Source: Phoenicibacter congonensis
GTDB taxonomy: Bacteria > Actinomycetota > Coriobacteriia > Coriobacteriales > Eggerthellaceae
Direction of reading: 5' to 3'
Length of the DNA: 64,000 bases
NCBI RefSeq assembly: GCF_900169485.1
Contig: NZ_LT821227.1
Location: 1 to 64,000, forward strand
Part shown: in pieces, positions 49,857 through 58,533 of the stretch
How positions within the stretch are numbered: the first letter of the stretch is position 1
Layout: each line of letters opens with the position of its first letter
Translations under genes and position numbers: made by a program
The notes under the pieces: generated by a model
What the model saw: the letters and a program-made list of their open reading frames with translations, nothing else
The model's database searches: none
Told to the model about the DNA's origin: nothing

Positions 49857-52019
49857 CTAAACTAGGGAAATTGGGTCAACGTCGACAGCTGTCGAAACTC
49901 CTTTAGAAGCATTGAAACAACGAAACACTTTTTCAATCTTAGAAGAAATTTCCATTTCGAGTGGCACCTTTAGCAAAACATGAAAATGCCAGCTCTTTTG
50001 CACCTTCTCAAACGGGCAAGCAGAAGCTGGAGAGATAATAAGACCAGACGCTTCTTCTTCTGACAACTCATCAACGACTCGTTCGCGCAGTCTGTCAATG
50101 TCTTTGCGAGCAAGCTCTTTGTCAGTCGACCAAACAAGAAGCCTAACTAGTGAAACATAAGGTGGAAATTTTAATACTTTTCGCTTTGGCAGCTCCACGC
50201 GCAAAAACAACTCCCTGTCATGTTCTTTTGCGGCGCGCAGTGCCGAATTATCGGGCTCATAGGTTTGCACAATGACTCTTCCCTCGTAAGTTGACCTTCC
50301 GCAACGCCCGCTAACTTGTTCAATCAAATCAAAAGTGCGTTCTGAAGCTCTAAAATCAGGAACGTGCATTACAGTGTCAGCATTAATCACTCCAACAAGC
50401 GTAACCTCATCAAAGTCAAGACCCTTAGCAATCATTTGAGTGCCCAAAAGAACAGAGCGACTTGCATCATCGAATTCTCTAAGGAGCCTCTCATGTGAAT
50501 TAGCCCTTTCGGTTGTATCGGCGTCCATTCTAACAACTAGAACATCTTCAAAACCTGGTCTCTTTGACAACAAGAGGCGCAGTTCCCCTTCAACTTTTTG
50601 AGTTCCAGTTCCCAATCTTTTTAAATAGGGAGATCCGCAAGCAGGGCAAACGGCAGGCGACTTTACGTCATAGCCACAGTGATGACATTTCAACTTATTT
50701 CCATCTTCATGATAGGTCAAAGAGGTGGAGCAATTCGGGCATTCAGGAACGAAGCCGCAATCTCGACACAAAAGAAATTTTGAGTAGCCGCGCTGATTAA
50801 GAAGAAGCACCACCTTGTGCCCCTTTCCTAACTCCTCAAAAATCGAAGACTTCAAATGCGGAGAAAACAGGCTGTATTTACCGCCTTTCGGAAGCGTAGT
50901 CATGTTCACAATTTCCACTTTTGGCATAGATTGCCCCGTGGCCCTTGCACTGAGTTCTACTCTTCTCCAATCTGCGTTATGCTTTGAGCAATAAATAGCT
51001 TCGATGCTCGGAGTTGCACTGCCCAAAACAAGCACTCCCCCAGCCTCTTCCATCAACTTCTTTGCGACAGTTCGTGCGTGATAACGCGGGGCACTTTCCT
51101 GTTTGTAGGAAGTTTCATGTTCCTCGTCGATAACAACTATTCCAACATTTTTTAAAGGAGAAAATAGCGCACTTCGTGCACCAATCACCACTCTGGCGTT
51201 GCCATCTTTTATCCAAAACCACTGTTGGCGTCTTTGTGCTTGTGTCATTTTTGAATGCATAACAGCAATCTCATCACCAAAGCGCGACTTAAAACGCGCA
51301 ACGGTTTGTGGCGTCAAGGAAATTTCAGGCACAAGAACTATCGCATTTTTCCCCTCACTCAAAACTTTTGAAATAACTTGAAGATAGACCTCTGTTTTGC
51401 CAGAGCCTGTGACACCATCAAGCAAAACACAAGAGCCGTTTTGCAAAGATCGCATCTGTTCAATCACATTAATAGCATGATTTTGCTCCGACGTTAAATG
51501 CTCCGGTTCTGAGTAGTTGTTAAATATTGAATCAACGTCTTTTTTGTCAAACTCGATTTTCTTAGGTCGGCGAGATGCTTTTACTAACGAAGTTGTGCCG
51601 TCTTTATGAGATACAAAATGTGGCGTTCCACCAGAAGGCAAAGCAAGTCGCACAGCGCTTGAAAGTGGCGAAACATATTTATGAGCTATCCAAATTAGTT
51701 CTTCTGCCCTTTGCCTTTCAAAATAGCTCTCGCTCAAAACGTCTTTAATTTCCTTGACTTCAAAATCTAAATCAGTTGCGTTTTGGTGAAGATTAACTGA
51801 AATGACAAACCCCACAGCAGGTTTATTTCGGCATTCAACAAGAACAGCCTTGCCAACTTCCACAAACTTTGCTTCTCTAGATTCACAAAAATTTTTAGAT
51901 AAAGTTTTTGTTGTTACATCGTGAGGCAAAAATCGATTAGGGATAGCATAGGTAAAAGCTCTATCTATCACCTTTGAAGTTGAATCTATTACAATTTCTG
52001 CAGTTGCCACAGTAAACAC
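49857..52019 (-). CDS. priA: Primosomal protein N' (replication restart helicase PriA)
   Basis: Superfamily 2 DNA helicase that reloads the replisome at stalled forks. It has 720 aa: 3'-DNA-binding domain (1-~110), Walker A GVTGSGKTEVYLQ (~205), DEEHETSYK box, zinc-binding cysteines in CRDCGFVPECPNC and CHHCGYDV...CPACG (~440-480), and the helicase C lobe GTQMIAKGLDFD. The start GTG could be 52019 or three codons later; the ribosome site is weak. Confidence 0.96.
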   Translation of the reverse strand: MFTVATAEIVIDSTSKVIDRAFTYAIPNRFLPHDVTTKTLSKNFCESREAKFVEVGKAVLVECRNKPAVGFVISVNLHQNATDLDFEVKEIKDVLSESYFERQRAEELIWIAHKYVSPLSSAVRLALPSGGTPHFVSHKDGTTSLVKASRRPKKIEFDKKDVDSIFNNYSEPEHLTSEQNHAINVIEQMRSLQNGSCVLLDGVTGSGKTEVYLQVISKVLSEGKNAIVLVPEISLTPQTVARFKSRFGDEIAVMHSKMTQAQRRQQWFWIKDGNARVVIGARSALFSPLKNVGIVVIDEEHETSYKQESAPRYHARTVAKKLMEEAGGVLVLGSATPSIEAIYCSKHNADWRRVELSARATGQSMPKVEIVNMTTLPKGGKYSLFSPHLKSSIFEELGKGHKVVLLLNQRGYSKFLLCRDCGFVPECPNCSTSLTYHEDGNKLKCHHCGYDVKSPAVCPACGSPYLKRLGTGTQKVEGELRLLLSKRPGFEDVLVVRMDADTTERANSHERLLREFDDASRSVLLGTQMIAKGLDFDEVTLVGVINADTVMHVPDFRASERTFDLIEQVSGRCGRSTYEGRVIVQTYEPDNSALRAAKEHDRELFLRVELPKRKVLKFPPYVSLVRLLVWSTDKELARKDIDRLRERVVDELSEEEASGLIISPASACPFEKVQKSWHFHVLLKVPLEMEISSKIEKVFRCFNASKGVSTAVDVDPISLV

Positions 52020-52144
52020 CCACTAATTCAAACTAGACAAAACTAACCAAAGATTTCATATTCCATCTAAAACTTTTATAAAAATCTATTCGTATAACGC
52101 AAACTCAAATGTCACAAAGTGCGGAAAAGTTATTAGGCAAACAA

Positions 52145-53488
52145 TTAGAAATCAACCTTGAAAGCAGGCTTGACAAGCCCATTGTGGTCAACAGCTATCA
52201 CTCCCTCATTGCCACAACGCAAATAAATGCCTGCAAATTTTCCGTTATATGAATAAAGTCCTGGCATCGCATTGAACTTTTGCACTGGCGTCGTGTTGTC
52301 AAGTTTTTCGCCAGTAAACAAAACATCTGTTTTGTGTTGCTTAGCATACTCCTGTGCAACATAACCCGTGTTAACATGTGATTTCACAACTTCAGCCCAT
52401 TTTTGTGTATCCTCAAAATCAGGACCTGCAAAAACACCTTTTGCGCCGTAATCATCTTCAGGTTTCAAAATCCATCCATTAGGATTGTTCTGAATTTCGT
52501 TTACATCAACAATGCCACCAGAATCGAGACGATAGGTTCTAGGGCAATGAGAATCAATAAAGTCACACTCTGAGTCTGTTAAAAACCTTCTTGTTTCAGG
52601 CAAAAATAAAGCGATGTTTACAGTTTTTGTGTGAACAACTGTGGTTCTAAAGTGCCCAACTAAACACACTTTTTCTGCTGCAACAGCATCGATTAAACCA
52701 CAGCATGAATCAATGTTATTTTGAATGTCACATGTTACAGCGCGTCTATAAACACAGTCAACAACTTCACCATCTTTGTTGTCTTTAAGATGCTCTCCAT
52801 CAAATTCAAGATCGCGAATGTCAACGACTCGAGCTCTCACACCGCAACGTTTAAATGCATCTGCGAATCGGTCAAAGTCGGAATAAGTTGCATGCTCATC
52901 CATGAAATCAGCAATCACCACAAGAGGATTCTCGCGATAAAAACAGCACTCCCTGTAGTTTTTCAGACACTGATTCGCCCAAGAATCAAAGAGCTCATAA
53001 TTCTCAACCGACTTGTGTGCATTTGCAAACTGCTTAAAAGCATCACCTTTAGCAATAGCCTCGCCCAGAACAAGGTCACGAGACATGCAGCTTGTTCCAT
53101 CGGTGTTAAACTCGCAAAACTTGAAGTCTAGAGTTTCTTCATCCATAAAAATGTCAAAGCGAGCCATTGGCAAAAGCTCAGAATATTGACAGGGCAGCAT
53201 TATCAACTCTTCAAGCTGTTTTGAATAACCAAATAGTTCTCTATAATTAGCATCTTCTAAATAGCGGCGAATGATTTTTGTGAGTATTGAATGAGTGGTT
53301 GAAACAATTTCTTCAAAATGCTTGTTTAAATTTTCATTCACAAGATAGGGAAAATAAGAAAAATTGAGAGGTTCTCCATGAGCGTCGACGTCACTGCGAA
53401 CTAGATAGTCAAGTGCAGCTTCTCTGCCAGTCAAATCACCATCAAGTTCACACAAAATTTGCTTATATTCATCGTTAAGAGTATTCAC
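52145..53488 (-). CDS. Glutathionylspermidine-synthase-family ATP-grasp ligase
   Basis: About 447 aa with the C-terminal domain of the glutathionylspermidine synthase family. Motifs include FCEFNTDGTSCMSRD (~135), the VYRRAV region and ATP-binding KPEDDYGAKGVFAG (~355). It lacks the N-terminal CHAP amidase of the E. coli enzyme. The start is taken as GTG at 53486-53488 because GGAGGGG lies six bases upstream; a further-upstream ATG includes that site in the coding sequence. The amine and peptide it joins are unknown. Confidence 0.85.
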   Translation of the reverse strand: MNTLNDEYKQILCELDGDLTGREAALDYLVRSDVDAHGEPLNFSYFPYLVNENLNKHFEEIVSTTHSILTKIIRRYLEDANYRELFGYSKQLEELIMLPCQYSELLPMARFDIFMDEETLDFKFCEFNTDGTSCMSRDLVLGEAIAKGDAFKQFANAHKSVENYELFDSWANQCLKNYRECCFYRENPLVVIADFMDEHATYSDFDRFADAFKRCGVRARVVDIRDLEFDGEHLKDNKDGEVVDCVYRRAVTCDIQNNIDSCCGLIDAVAAEKVCLVGHFRTTVVHTKTVNIALFLPETRRFLTDSECDFIDSHCPRTYRLDSGGIVDVNEIQNNPNGWILKPEDDYGAKGVFAGPDFEDTQKWAEVVKSHVNTGYVAQEYAKQHKTDVLFTGEKLDNTTPVQKFNAMPGLYSYNGKFAGIYLRCGNEGVIAVDHNGLVKPAFKVDF

Positions 53489-53566
53489 TATGCGCCCCTC
53501 CATTTTCGCAAATTTCAATGTCACAATTATAATTTAAGGTTCTAAAGCAAATTATGAGGAGGAGTC

Positions 53567-54229
53567 TTGCTCTTAGTAATTCCAAAAGCACTGGCAAGAA
53601 TCGTTTTGGCGATAACAATCATTTTGGCAGGACTAATGGTTTGTATCCACATCCCACAAGTCACAGAAATAGTTTCAAGGTTGACTTCTAATGCCGCTTC
53701 TGTGGGATTGTCATCGGATGCGATGGCAAAAATTAGCGTTAGCACAAGGGATTTTTCGTTAGGGTTAATTGGACCAGAAGGACTTAAAAGCGTGCTTGCA
53801 ACCCTCGGAATTCCAACTAGCGCCCTTGACGAATCGATGCTCACCCATTTGCAAGATTGCACATGGGTGTTCAATCTAATGACAGACCTGTTCAAAGCAT
53901 TAGGAATTGCATCATTGGTGCTTGCAGTGCTCGCACTAATAATAGGTCGAAGAAATGAGCTTTCGAAACTTCTGTTGCAATCTTCAATTCTTGCAATCCT
54001 AATTCTTGCTGCTTTTGGAATATGGATTACCGTTGGTTTTGATTCATTTTTTACATGGATGCACTCCCTGTTTTTTGCTTCTGGCACCTGGACCTTTCCG
54101 GCCGACTCATTCCTAATTCAGATGTTTCCCGAAAGCTTTTGGATTGGCATGGGGGTTGTGTGGGGCGCTTCGTCGGTTCTATTCTCACTTGCTCTAATTC
54201 TCATATCGCAGGTAATTAAGAAACGATAG
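53567..54229 (+). CDS. DUF1461 / TIGR01906 family integral membrane protein
   Basis: A 220-aa protein with four to five membrane segments (residues ~8-28, ~100-130, ~140-160 and ~185-215) and an extracytoplasmic loop containing DFSLGLIGPEGLKSVL, which is typical of the TIGR01906 family. Its function is unknown. The start is TTG at 53567, preceded by GAGGAGGAG. It is on the plus strand, divergent from the ATP-grasp gene. Confidence 0.8.
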   Translation: MLLVIPKALARIVLAITIILAGLMVCIHIPQVTEIVSRLTSNAASVGLSSDAMAKISVSTRDFSLGLIGPEGLKSVLATLGIPTSALDESMLTHLQDCTWVFNLMTDLFKALGIASLVLAVLALIIGRRNELSKLLLQSSILAILILAAFGIWITVGFDSFFTWMHSLFFASGTWTFPADSFLIQMFPESFWIGMGVVWGASSVLFSLALILISQVIKKR

Positions 54230-54290
54230 CCCTGTGCTAGAATTTTTCTGCTGTGATATTGATTTGAGTGTTTTAGAAGAAAGAGGAAAA

Positions 54291-54584
54291 ATGAAGATTT
54301 GGGACAAAGTCAATGAATGTGACGTAGAAATCGATTCATGGGATGACTTGATGCAAATCATGATTGACGGCCGACAGGTTGATATCATCGTTGGACACGA
54401 GAAATCGGATGCTGACGGCTACCTCACATGGGACGTTGAGCATTGGTCAGCTATTGATGACAGAAGATTCATCAGAACATATGCATTAAAAGGACGCGAA
54501 CTCGGAGAGTCAACTGGACACAACATCTATGACCTAAAAAATGAGTTCCACCCAGAGGATGCAGAGAAAGTTCAGCTTTCATAA
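54291..54584 (+). CDS. Small hypothetical protein
   Basis: A 97-aa acidic soluble protein starting MKIWDKVNECDVEID, with no family I recognise. AGAGGA lies before the ATG at 54291; a longer frame from 54234 has no ribosome site. It lies 61 bp after the DUF1461 gene and is followed by a strong terminator, so it is likely expressed with it. Confidence 0.75.
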   Translation: MKIWDKVNECDVEIDSWDDLMQIMIDGRQVDIIVGHEKSDADGYLTWDVEHWSAIDDRRFIRTYALKGRELGESTGHNIYDLKNEFHPEDAEKVQLS

Positions 54585-54670
54585 ACAATCGATTTTTTTA
54601 ACCTTGAGGAGCAGCTCTCTTTGTCAACCTTAAGCTGAAGAAGAGTGCCTGACAAAAGATATTAGGAATT

Positions 54671-54700
54671 AAAAATGCCCTGCTCGAGCGGGGCATTTTT
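54671..54700. terminator. Bidirectional rho-independent terminator
   Basis: An almost perfect palindrome with arms AAAAATGCCC(T)GC and GC(G)GGGCATTTTT around TCGA. It has T-tracts in both directions and sits between the converging small plus-strand gene and cysE. Confidence 0.93.
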
Positions 54701-54764
54701 AATACAAACAATTTTAAAAGGGTTATCGCCAATCAAAATTTAAATCAACATAGCATTTGCAAAA

Positions 54765-55574
54765 CTAGACGACCAAAGTTCCAGGTTCAGTCGATTTTGT
54801 AACCCAAGTGTTTGAACCAACAGTGCAACCATCGCCAATAAAGGTGTCTCCTCCAAGGATAGTTGCATTTGCATAAATTACAACATTGTTGCCAATGTTA
54901 GGATGACGCTTTCCGCCCTTTACAGGATTTCCATTTTCATCCTTCTCAAAACTTTTTGCGCCAATGGTCACACCTTGATAAAGCTTCACATGATTTCCCA
55001 AAACGGCGGTTTCGCCAATCACGATTCCTGTCGCGTGATCAATACAAAAATATTCTCCAATAGTTGCGCCAGGATGAATGTCAACACCTGTCTTTTGATG
55101 AGCAAATTCGCTTATCAAACGAGGAATAACAGGGATTTTCCTGATGTAGAGCTCATAGGCGAGACGATGACAAAAAGAAGCGAAATAGCCAGGGTAACAA
55201 AGAACAATTTCTTTGTAGGACAAAGCGGCGGGGTCTCCATCATAAATTGCTTTTATGTCTTTATTGAGCATTTTTAAAATTCTTGGCAATTGCTCAACAA
55301 AATCATCTGCAACTTCAGCAGCTTTGTCTTCAGCTTCACGCCCTATAACGCCAATTTCTGAAAGAGCAATCTCAATTTCAGAAGACAAATTTCTTCTTAA
55401 ATCGAAGACTAGCTCATATTCCCCTCTGTGATCATTAAAAATTGATGGATACATTAAAGCTTGAACATCTTTAATGACATCTTGAATTACCTCGCGATGA
55501 GGTGCGCGACCGTCACCCTCAACGCAAGGATGACGGTTCGCGATAATTTCGTGGATTACTTTTTCGGTGTCCAA
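54765..55574 (-). CDS. cysE: Serine O-acetyltransferase
   Basis: Activates serine with acetyl-CoA for cysteine synthesis. It has 269 aa: an N-terminal helical domain and a left-handed beta-helix of hexapeptide repeats (IHPGATIGEYFCIDHATGIV, then VIGETAVLGNHVKLYQGVTIGA), with catalytic His/Asp in the IDHATG segment. The start is TTG with GAGGAA upstream, five bases after cysK. It is closer to the EpsC-type than to E. coli CysE. Confidence 0.94.
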   Translation of the reverse strand: MDTEKVIHEIIANRHPCVEGDGRAPHREVIQDVIKDVQALMYPSIFNDHRGEYELVFDLRRNLSSEIEIALSEIGVIGREAEDKAAEVADDFVEQLPRILKMLNKDIKAIYDGDPAALSYKEIVLCYPGYFASFCHRLAYELYIRKIPVIPRLISEFAHQKTGVDIHPGATIGEYFCIDHATGIVIGETAVLGNHVKLYQGVTIGAKSFEKDENGNPVKGGKRHPNIGNNVVIYANATILGGDTFIGDGCTVGSNTWVTKSTEPGTLVV

Positions 55575-55579
55575 ATTCT

Positions 55580-56512
55580 CTATTCCTCATAAAGTGCAGT
55601 TGATAAATATCTATCGCCCGAATCAGGAAGAATAACGACTATGTTCTTGCCTTCGTTCTCGGGGCGCTTAGCAAGTTCTTTTGCTGCCCACACTGCAGCA
55701 CCTGCAGAAATGCCAACTAATATTCCTTCGGTTCTAGAAAACTCACGTCCCGTTTCTAGTGCATCGTCATTTTCAACTTTAATGATCTCATCGATAACAT
55801 TCATGTCCACAACATCTGCAATAAACCCAGGAGAGATTCCTTGGACCTTATGAGGTCCAGGCTGTCCTCCAGAAAGAACTGGAGAAGCGGCAGCCTCAAC
55901 AGCCACCATTTTAACAACAAGTCCCTTTTCCTTGAAAAGTTTGCCAATTCCACTGATTGTTCCACCAGTGCCGACACCTGCGACAACAATGTCGACTTCG
56001 TTATCAAGAGCATCTAAAATTTCAGGACCAGTAGTATCATAATGAGCCTTCCAGTTAGCAGGATTCGTAAATTGGCTCGGAATAAATGAGTTTGGAATTT
56101 CTGCTGCAAGCTCTTTGGCTTTTGCAATTGCGCCCTTCATTCCACCTGCGCCGTCAGACAAAACCACCTCGGCGCCATATGCTTTCATTAACTTTCGACG
56201 CTCAACGCTAAATGTCTCAGGCATAACAATAATCACGCGGTATCCCTTATGGACCCCAACCGCAGAGAGTCCAATGCCTGTGTTTCCGCTGGTGGGCTCA
56301 ATGATTACAGATCCCTCTTTTAATTCGCCAGACTTTTCAGCTTCCTCAATCATCGACAAAGCAATGCGGTCTTTAATTGAACCAGTGAGGTTGAAAGCCT
56401 CAACTTTTCCGAAAATGTTAGCTTTATTGTTAACAGCCTTTTCCGTAGCAACCAGCTCCACCAAAGGCGTGTTGCCAATGAGCTGTTCTGTACTTTTTAA
56501 AATGTTTGCCAT
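55580..56512 (-). CDS. cysK: Cysteine synthase (O-acetylserine sulfhydrylase)
   Basis: PLP enzyme that makes cysteine from O-acetylserine and sulfide. It has 310 aa, with the PLP lysine in NLTGSIKDRIALSMI (~40-54), the phosphate loop GTGGTISGIGK and the TSGNTGIGL motif. The usual GSVKDR is GSIKDR here. First of the cysK-cysE pair. No S-box or T-box leader was seen upstream; a GGCACC/GGTGC hairpin lies between galU and cysK. Confidence 0.96.
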   Translation of the reverse strand: MANILKSTEQLIGNTPLVELVATEKAVNNKANIFGKVEAFNLTGSIKDRIALSMIEEAEKSGELKEGSVIIEPTSGNTGIGLSAVGVHKGYRVIIVMPETFSVERRKLMKAYGAEVVLSDGAGGMKGAIAKAKELAAEIPNSFIPSQFTNPANWKAHYDTTGPEILDALDNEVDIVVAGVGTGGTISGIGKLFKEKGLVVKMVAVEAAASPVLSGGQPGPHKVQGISPGFIADVVDMNVIDEIIKVENDDALETGREFSRTEGILVGISAGAAVWAAKELAKRPENEGKNIVVILPDSGDRYLSTALYEE

Positions 56513-56646
56513 TGTGTAGTCTTCTCCTTTAATTTTAAATTTTGAATAAGAAAAAGAATAATATTCAGTTCATGCACCAACTAAAGGTGCCTAAAGAAGA
56601 CATCGAGGAATTACGAAATGTTCGAATGTGATTAACATGGTTAACA

Positions 56647-57450
56647 TCATACATGTTTTTCCAAAAAGTTGTTTGCAAATAACCAACTTTCTGGAGTGCC
56701 TGTGTCAAGGCCATCTTCTGGCGCAAATTCCACAGCATACATTTCTTCTTCTGACAAAAGGGCGAAAAGCGCATCAGTGAGCTGGATTTCCCCACCCACG
56801 CCAGGCTTTGTCTCCGCCAAAATTTTCATAACCCGTGGAGACAAAAGATATCTTCCGAACACGCAAAGATTAGTGGGAGCGTCTTCAAGCGAAGGCTTTT
56901 CTACCAATGTGTCAACTTTCCAAACACCCTCACCCAAGTTTTCACCGCCCATGATTCCAAAACGGTGAACCTCTTCGTCAGGAACTGGAACAACAGCGAT
57001 TACACTTGCGCCACCATGGGATTCTGAAACCTCTTTCATGCGAGGAAGCATTTTGTTTCCGGGAACAATAACGTCTCCTAGACAAACAAAAAATGCTTCA
57101 TCTCCAGTTGCAGGAGATGCGCACAAAACTGCATGACCAAGGCCCAAAGCCTCATCTTGATATACATACTCAACATTTAAATTGCCAGCATGCTCGACTC
57201 GATTGGCGAGTTCATCTTTCCCTTTTGAACGAAGATGATTGACTAGCTTTTCATCAGGAGAAAAATGCTGTTCAATTGCTGCTTTCTCGCGCGAATTCAC
57301 AATGACAACACCATCGGAGACATCAAGTCCTTCTTCCACAATCCACTGAATTGCAGGCTTTCCGCCAACTGGCAACATCTCTTTAGGCACGGCTTTGGTG
57401 ATTGGCAAAAAACGAGTTCCAAGCCCAGCAGCAGGAATAACAGTTTTCAT
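56647..57450 (-). CDS. galU: UTP-glucose-1-phosphate uridylyltransferase
   Basis: Makes UDP-glucose for envelope glycans. It has 267 aa, somewhat short for the family. Motifs are PAAGLGTRFLPITKAVPKEMLP (start), the QDEALGLGHAVLCA region, FVCLGDVIVP, the VEKPSLEDAPTN segment and GGEIQLTDALFAL. A GGAGGA site precedes the ATG. Confidence 0.95.
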   Translation of the reverse strand: MKTVIPAAGLGTRFLPITKAVPKEMLPVGGKPAIQWIVEEGLDVSDGVVIVNSREKAAIEQHFSPDEKLVNHLRSKGKDELANRVEHAGNLNVEYVYQDEALGLGHAVLCASPATGDEAFFVCLGDVIVPGNKMLPRMKEVSESHGGASVIAVVPVPDEEVHRFGIMGGENLGEGVWKVDTLVEKPSLEDAPTNLCVFGRYLLSPRVMKILAETKPGVGGEIQLTDALFALLSEEEMYAVEFAPEDGLDTGTPESWLFANNFLEKHV

Positions 57451-57676
57451 TTGTCCTCCAAACTATTTCGACTAATACAAAAGAATTATAATTCATTGAT
57501 TTAGACACCAAAAATGCCAAAAGAATTACTATGAAGGTTAAAAGTTGAGGGAGAGTCTAAACAAAACAAGTCGAGATAAAGATTTACTGTTTGAAGCTAA
57601 TTTAAAGCATCAAAAAACTATATATAAAAACAGTCTTCCCGAAAAAAGAAATTAGAAAGTCGAAAGGAACATAAAA

Positions 57677-58243
57677 ATGGCATCTAAGTTTTCAAACTTC
57701 CTAAAAGAAGTAACCATCGATTCTTTATTAGTTGGAATTGCAACCATAGTTGTTGGGTTGCTATTTATTCTTCTTCCAGCATCATCGGGTTGGATTCTCT
57801 GCGTCATCACGGGCATTGCTTTATTAACAATGGGAATTTTCTCATTGTATGGCTATTTTTCCTACGGCAGATTTTTATGTGGCTATTCGTTTATTGTGGC
57901 AATTCTGTTTCTCATAATGGGCGCGCTTTGTCTTATTCAACCGATGCTCATAATGGGAATACTCACAATTGTTCTCGGGCTCATTGTCATTGTCGACGCG
58001 GCTACAACACTTGCAGAAGGAATTGCTTTTGTCAGAGCCCGCATTAAAGGTGGAATGCCTTTAGCTATCTTTTCCGCAATTCTCATGCTTCTTGGAATTT
58101 TCATCATTATGAGTCCAGCTGAAACGGTAATGATTTTCACCGGCTGGGTTCTGGTTTTAGATGGAGTCTTTGACGTCGTAGCAATGCTGACATATGGCAA
58201 GAAGATCAAAGACTTCAAGAAATCAATGTTCGGGGAACGCTAG
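57677..58243 (+). CDS. DUF308 (HdeD-like) membrane protein
   Basis: A 188-aa protein with six membrane helices arranged as paired repeats (IATIVVGLLFILLPASSGW, FLIMGALCLIQPMLIMGIL, LLGIFIIMSPAETVMIF), the DUF308 pattern. Related proteins occur in acid-stress loci, but the role here is unknown. It is alone on the plus strand, with AAAGGA before the ATG. Confidence 0.88.
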   Translation: MASKFSNFLKEVTIDSLLVGIATIVVGLLFILLPASSGWILCVITGIALLTMGIFSLYGYFSYGRFLCGYSFIVAILFLIMGALCLIQPMLIMGILTIVLGLIVIVDAATTLAEGIAFVRARIKGGMPLAIFSAILMLLGIFIIMSPAETVMIFTGWVLVLDGVFDVVAMLTYGKKIKDFKKSMFGER

Positions 58244-58389
58244 CCGCAAGTTCCAGTGCGGTTATTAAAATCGCCAATTAGCGACTAGACGCGCAACTAG
58301 AGATTTACAACCTGAAAAACTGCGCTAATACGACTTTTAAATGCGCAAACTTAAAATTAGCTAGGATAAAAAAAGAGAGTCAAAAGAAA

Positions 58390-58464
58390 TGGCTCCCCGG
58401 GTAGGATTCGAACCTACAACCCTCCGGTTAACAGCCGGATGCTCTGCCGTTGAGCTACCGAGGA
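58390..58464 (-). tRNA. tRNA-Asn (anticodon GTT)
   Basis: A 75-nt gene with acceptor TCCTCGG/CCGGGGA (one T-G pair), D stem GCTC/GAGC, anticodon stem TCCGG/CCGGA around CTGTTAA, T loop TTCGAAT and an encoded CCA. The anticodon GTT reads AAC/AAU. Confidence 0.97.
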
Positions 58465-58533
58465 ATATTCGCGCCTTTATGAAATGTTTAACGGCGCGAC
58501 TACCTATTATACACAAATAAATGAATCTGCGAG

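Noticed and set aside
53542-54087. Minus-strand frame of 181 codons
   Set aside because: It is antisense to the DUF1461 membrane gene, which has hydrophobic helices and a strong ribosome site; the minus frame lacks both.
56513-56646. T-box or S-box leader for cysK-cysE
   Set aside because: Only a simple GGCACC/GGTGC hairpin is present; the T-box sequence and SAM riboswitch core are absent.
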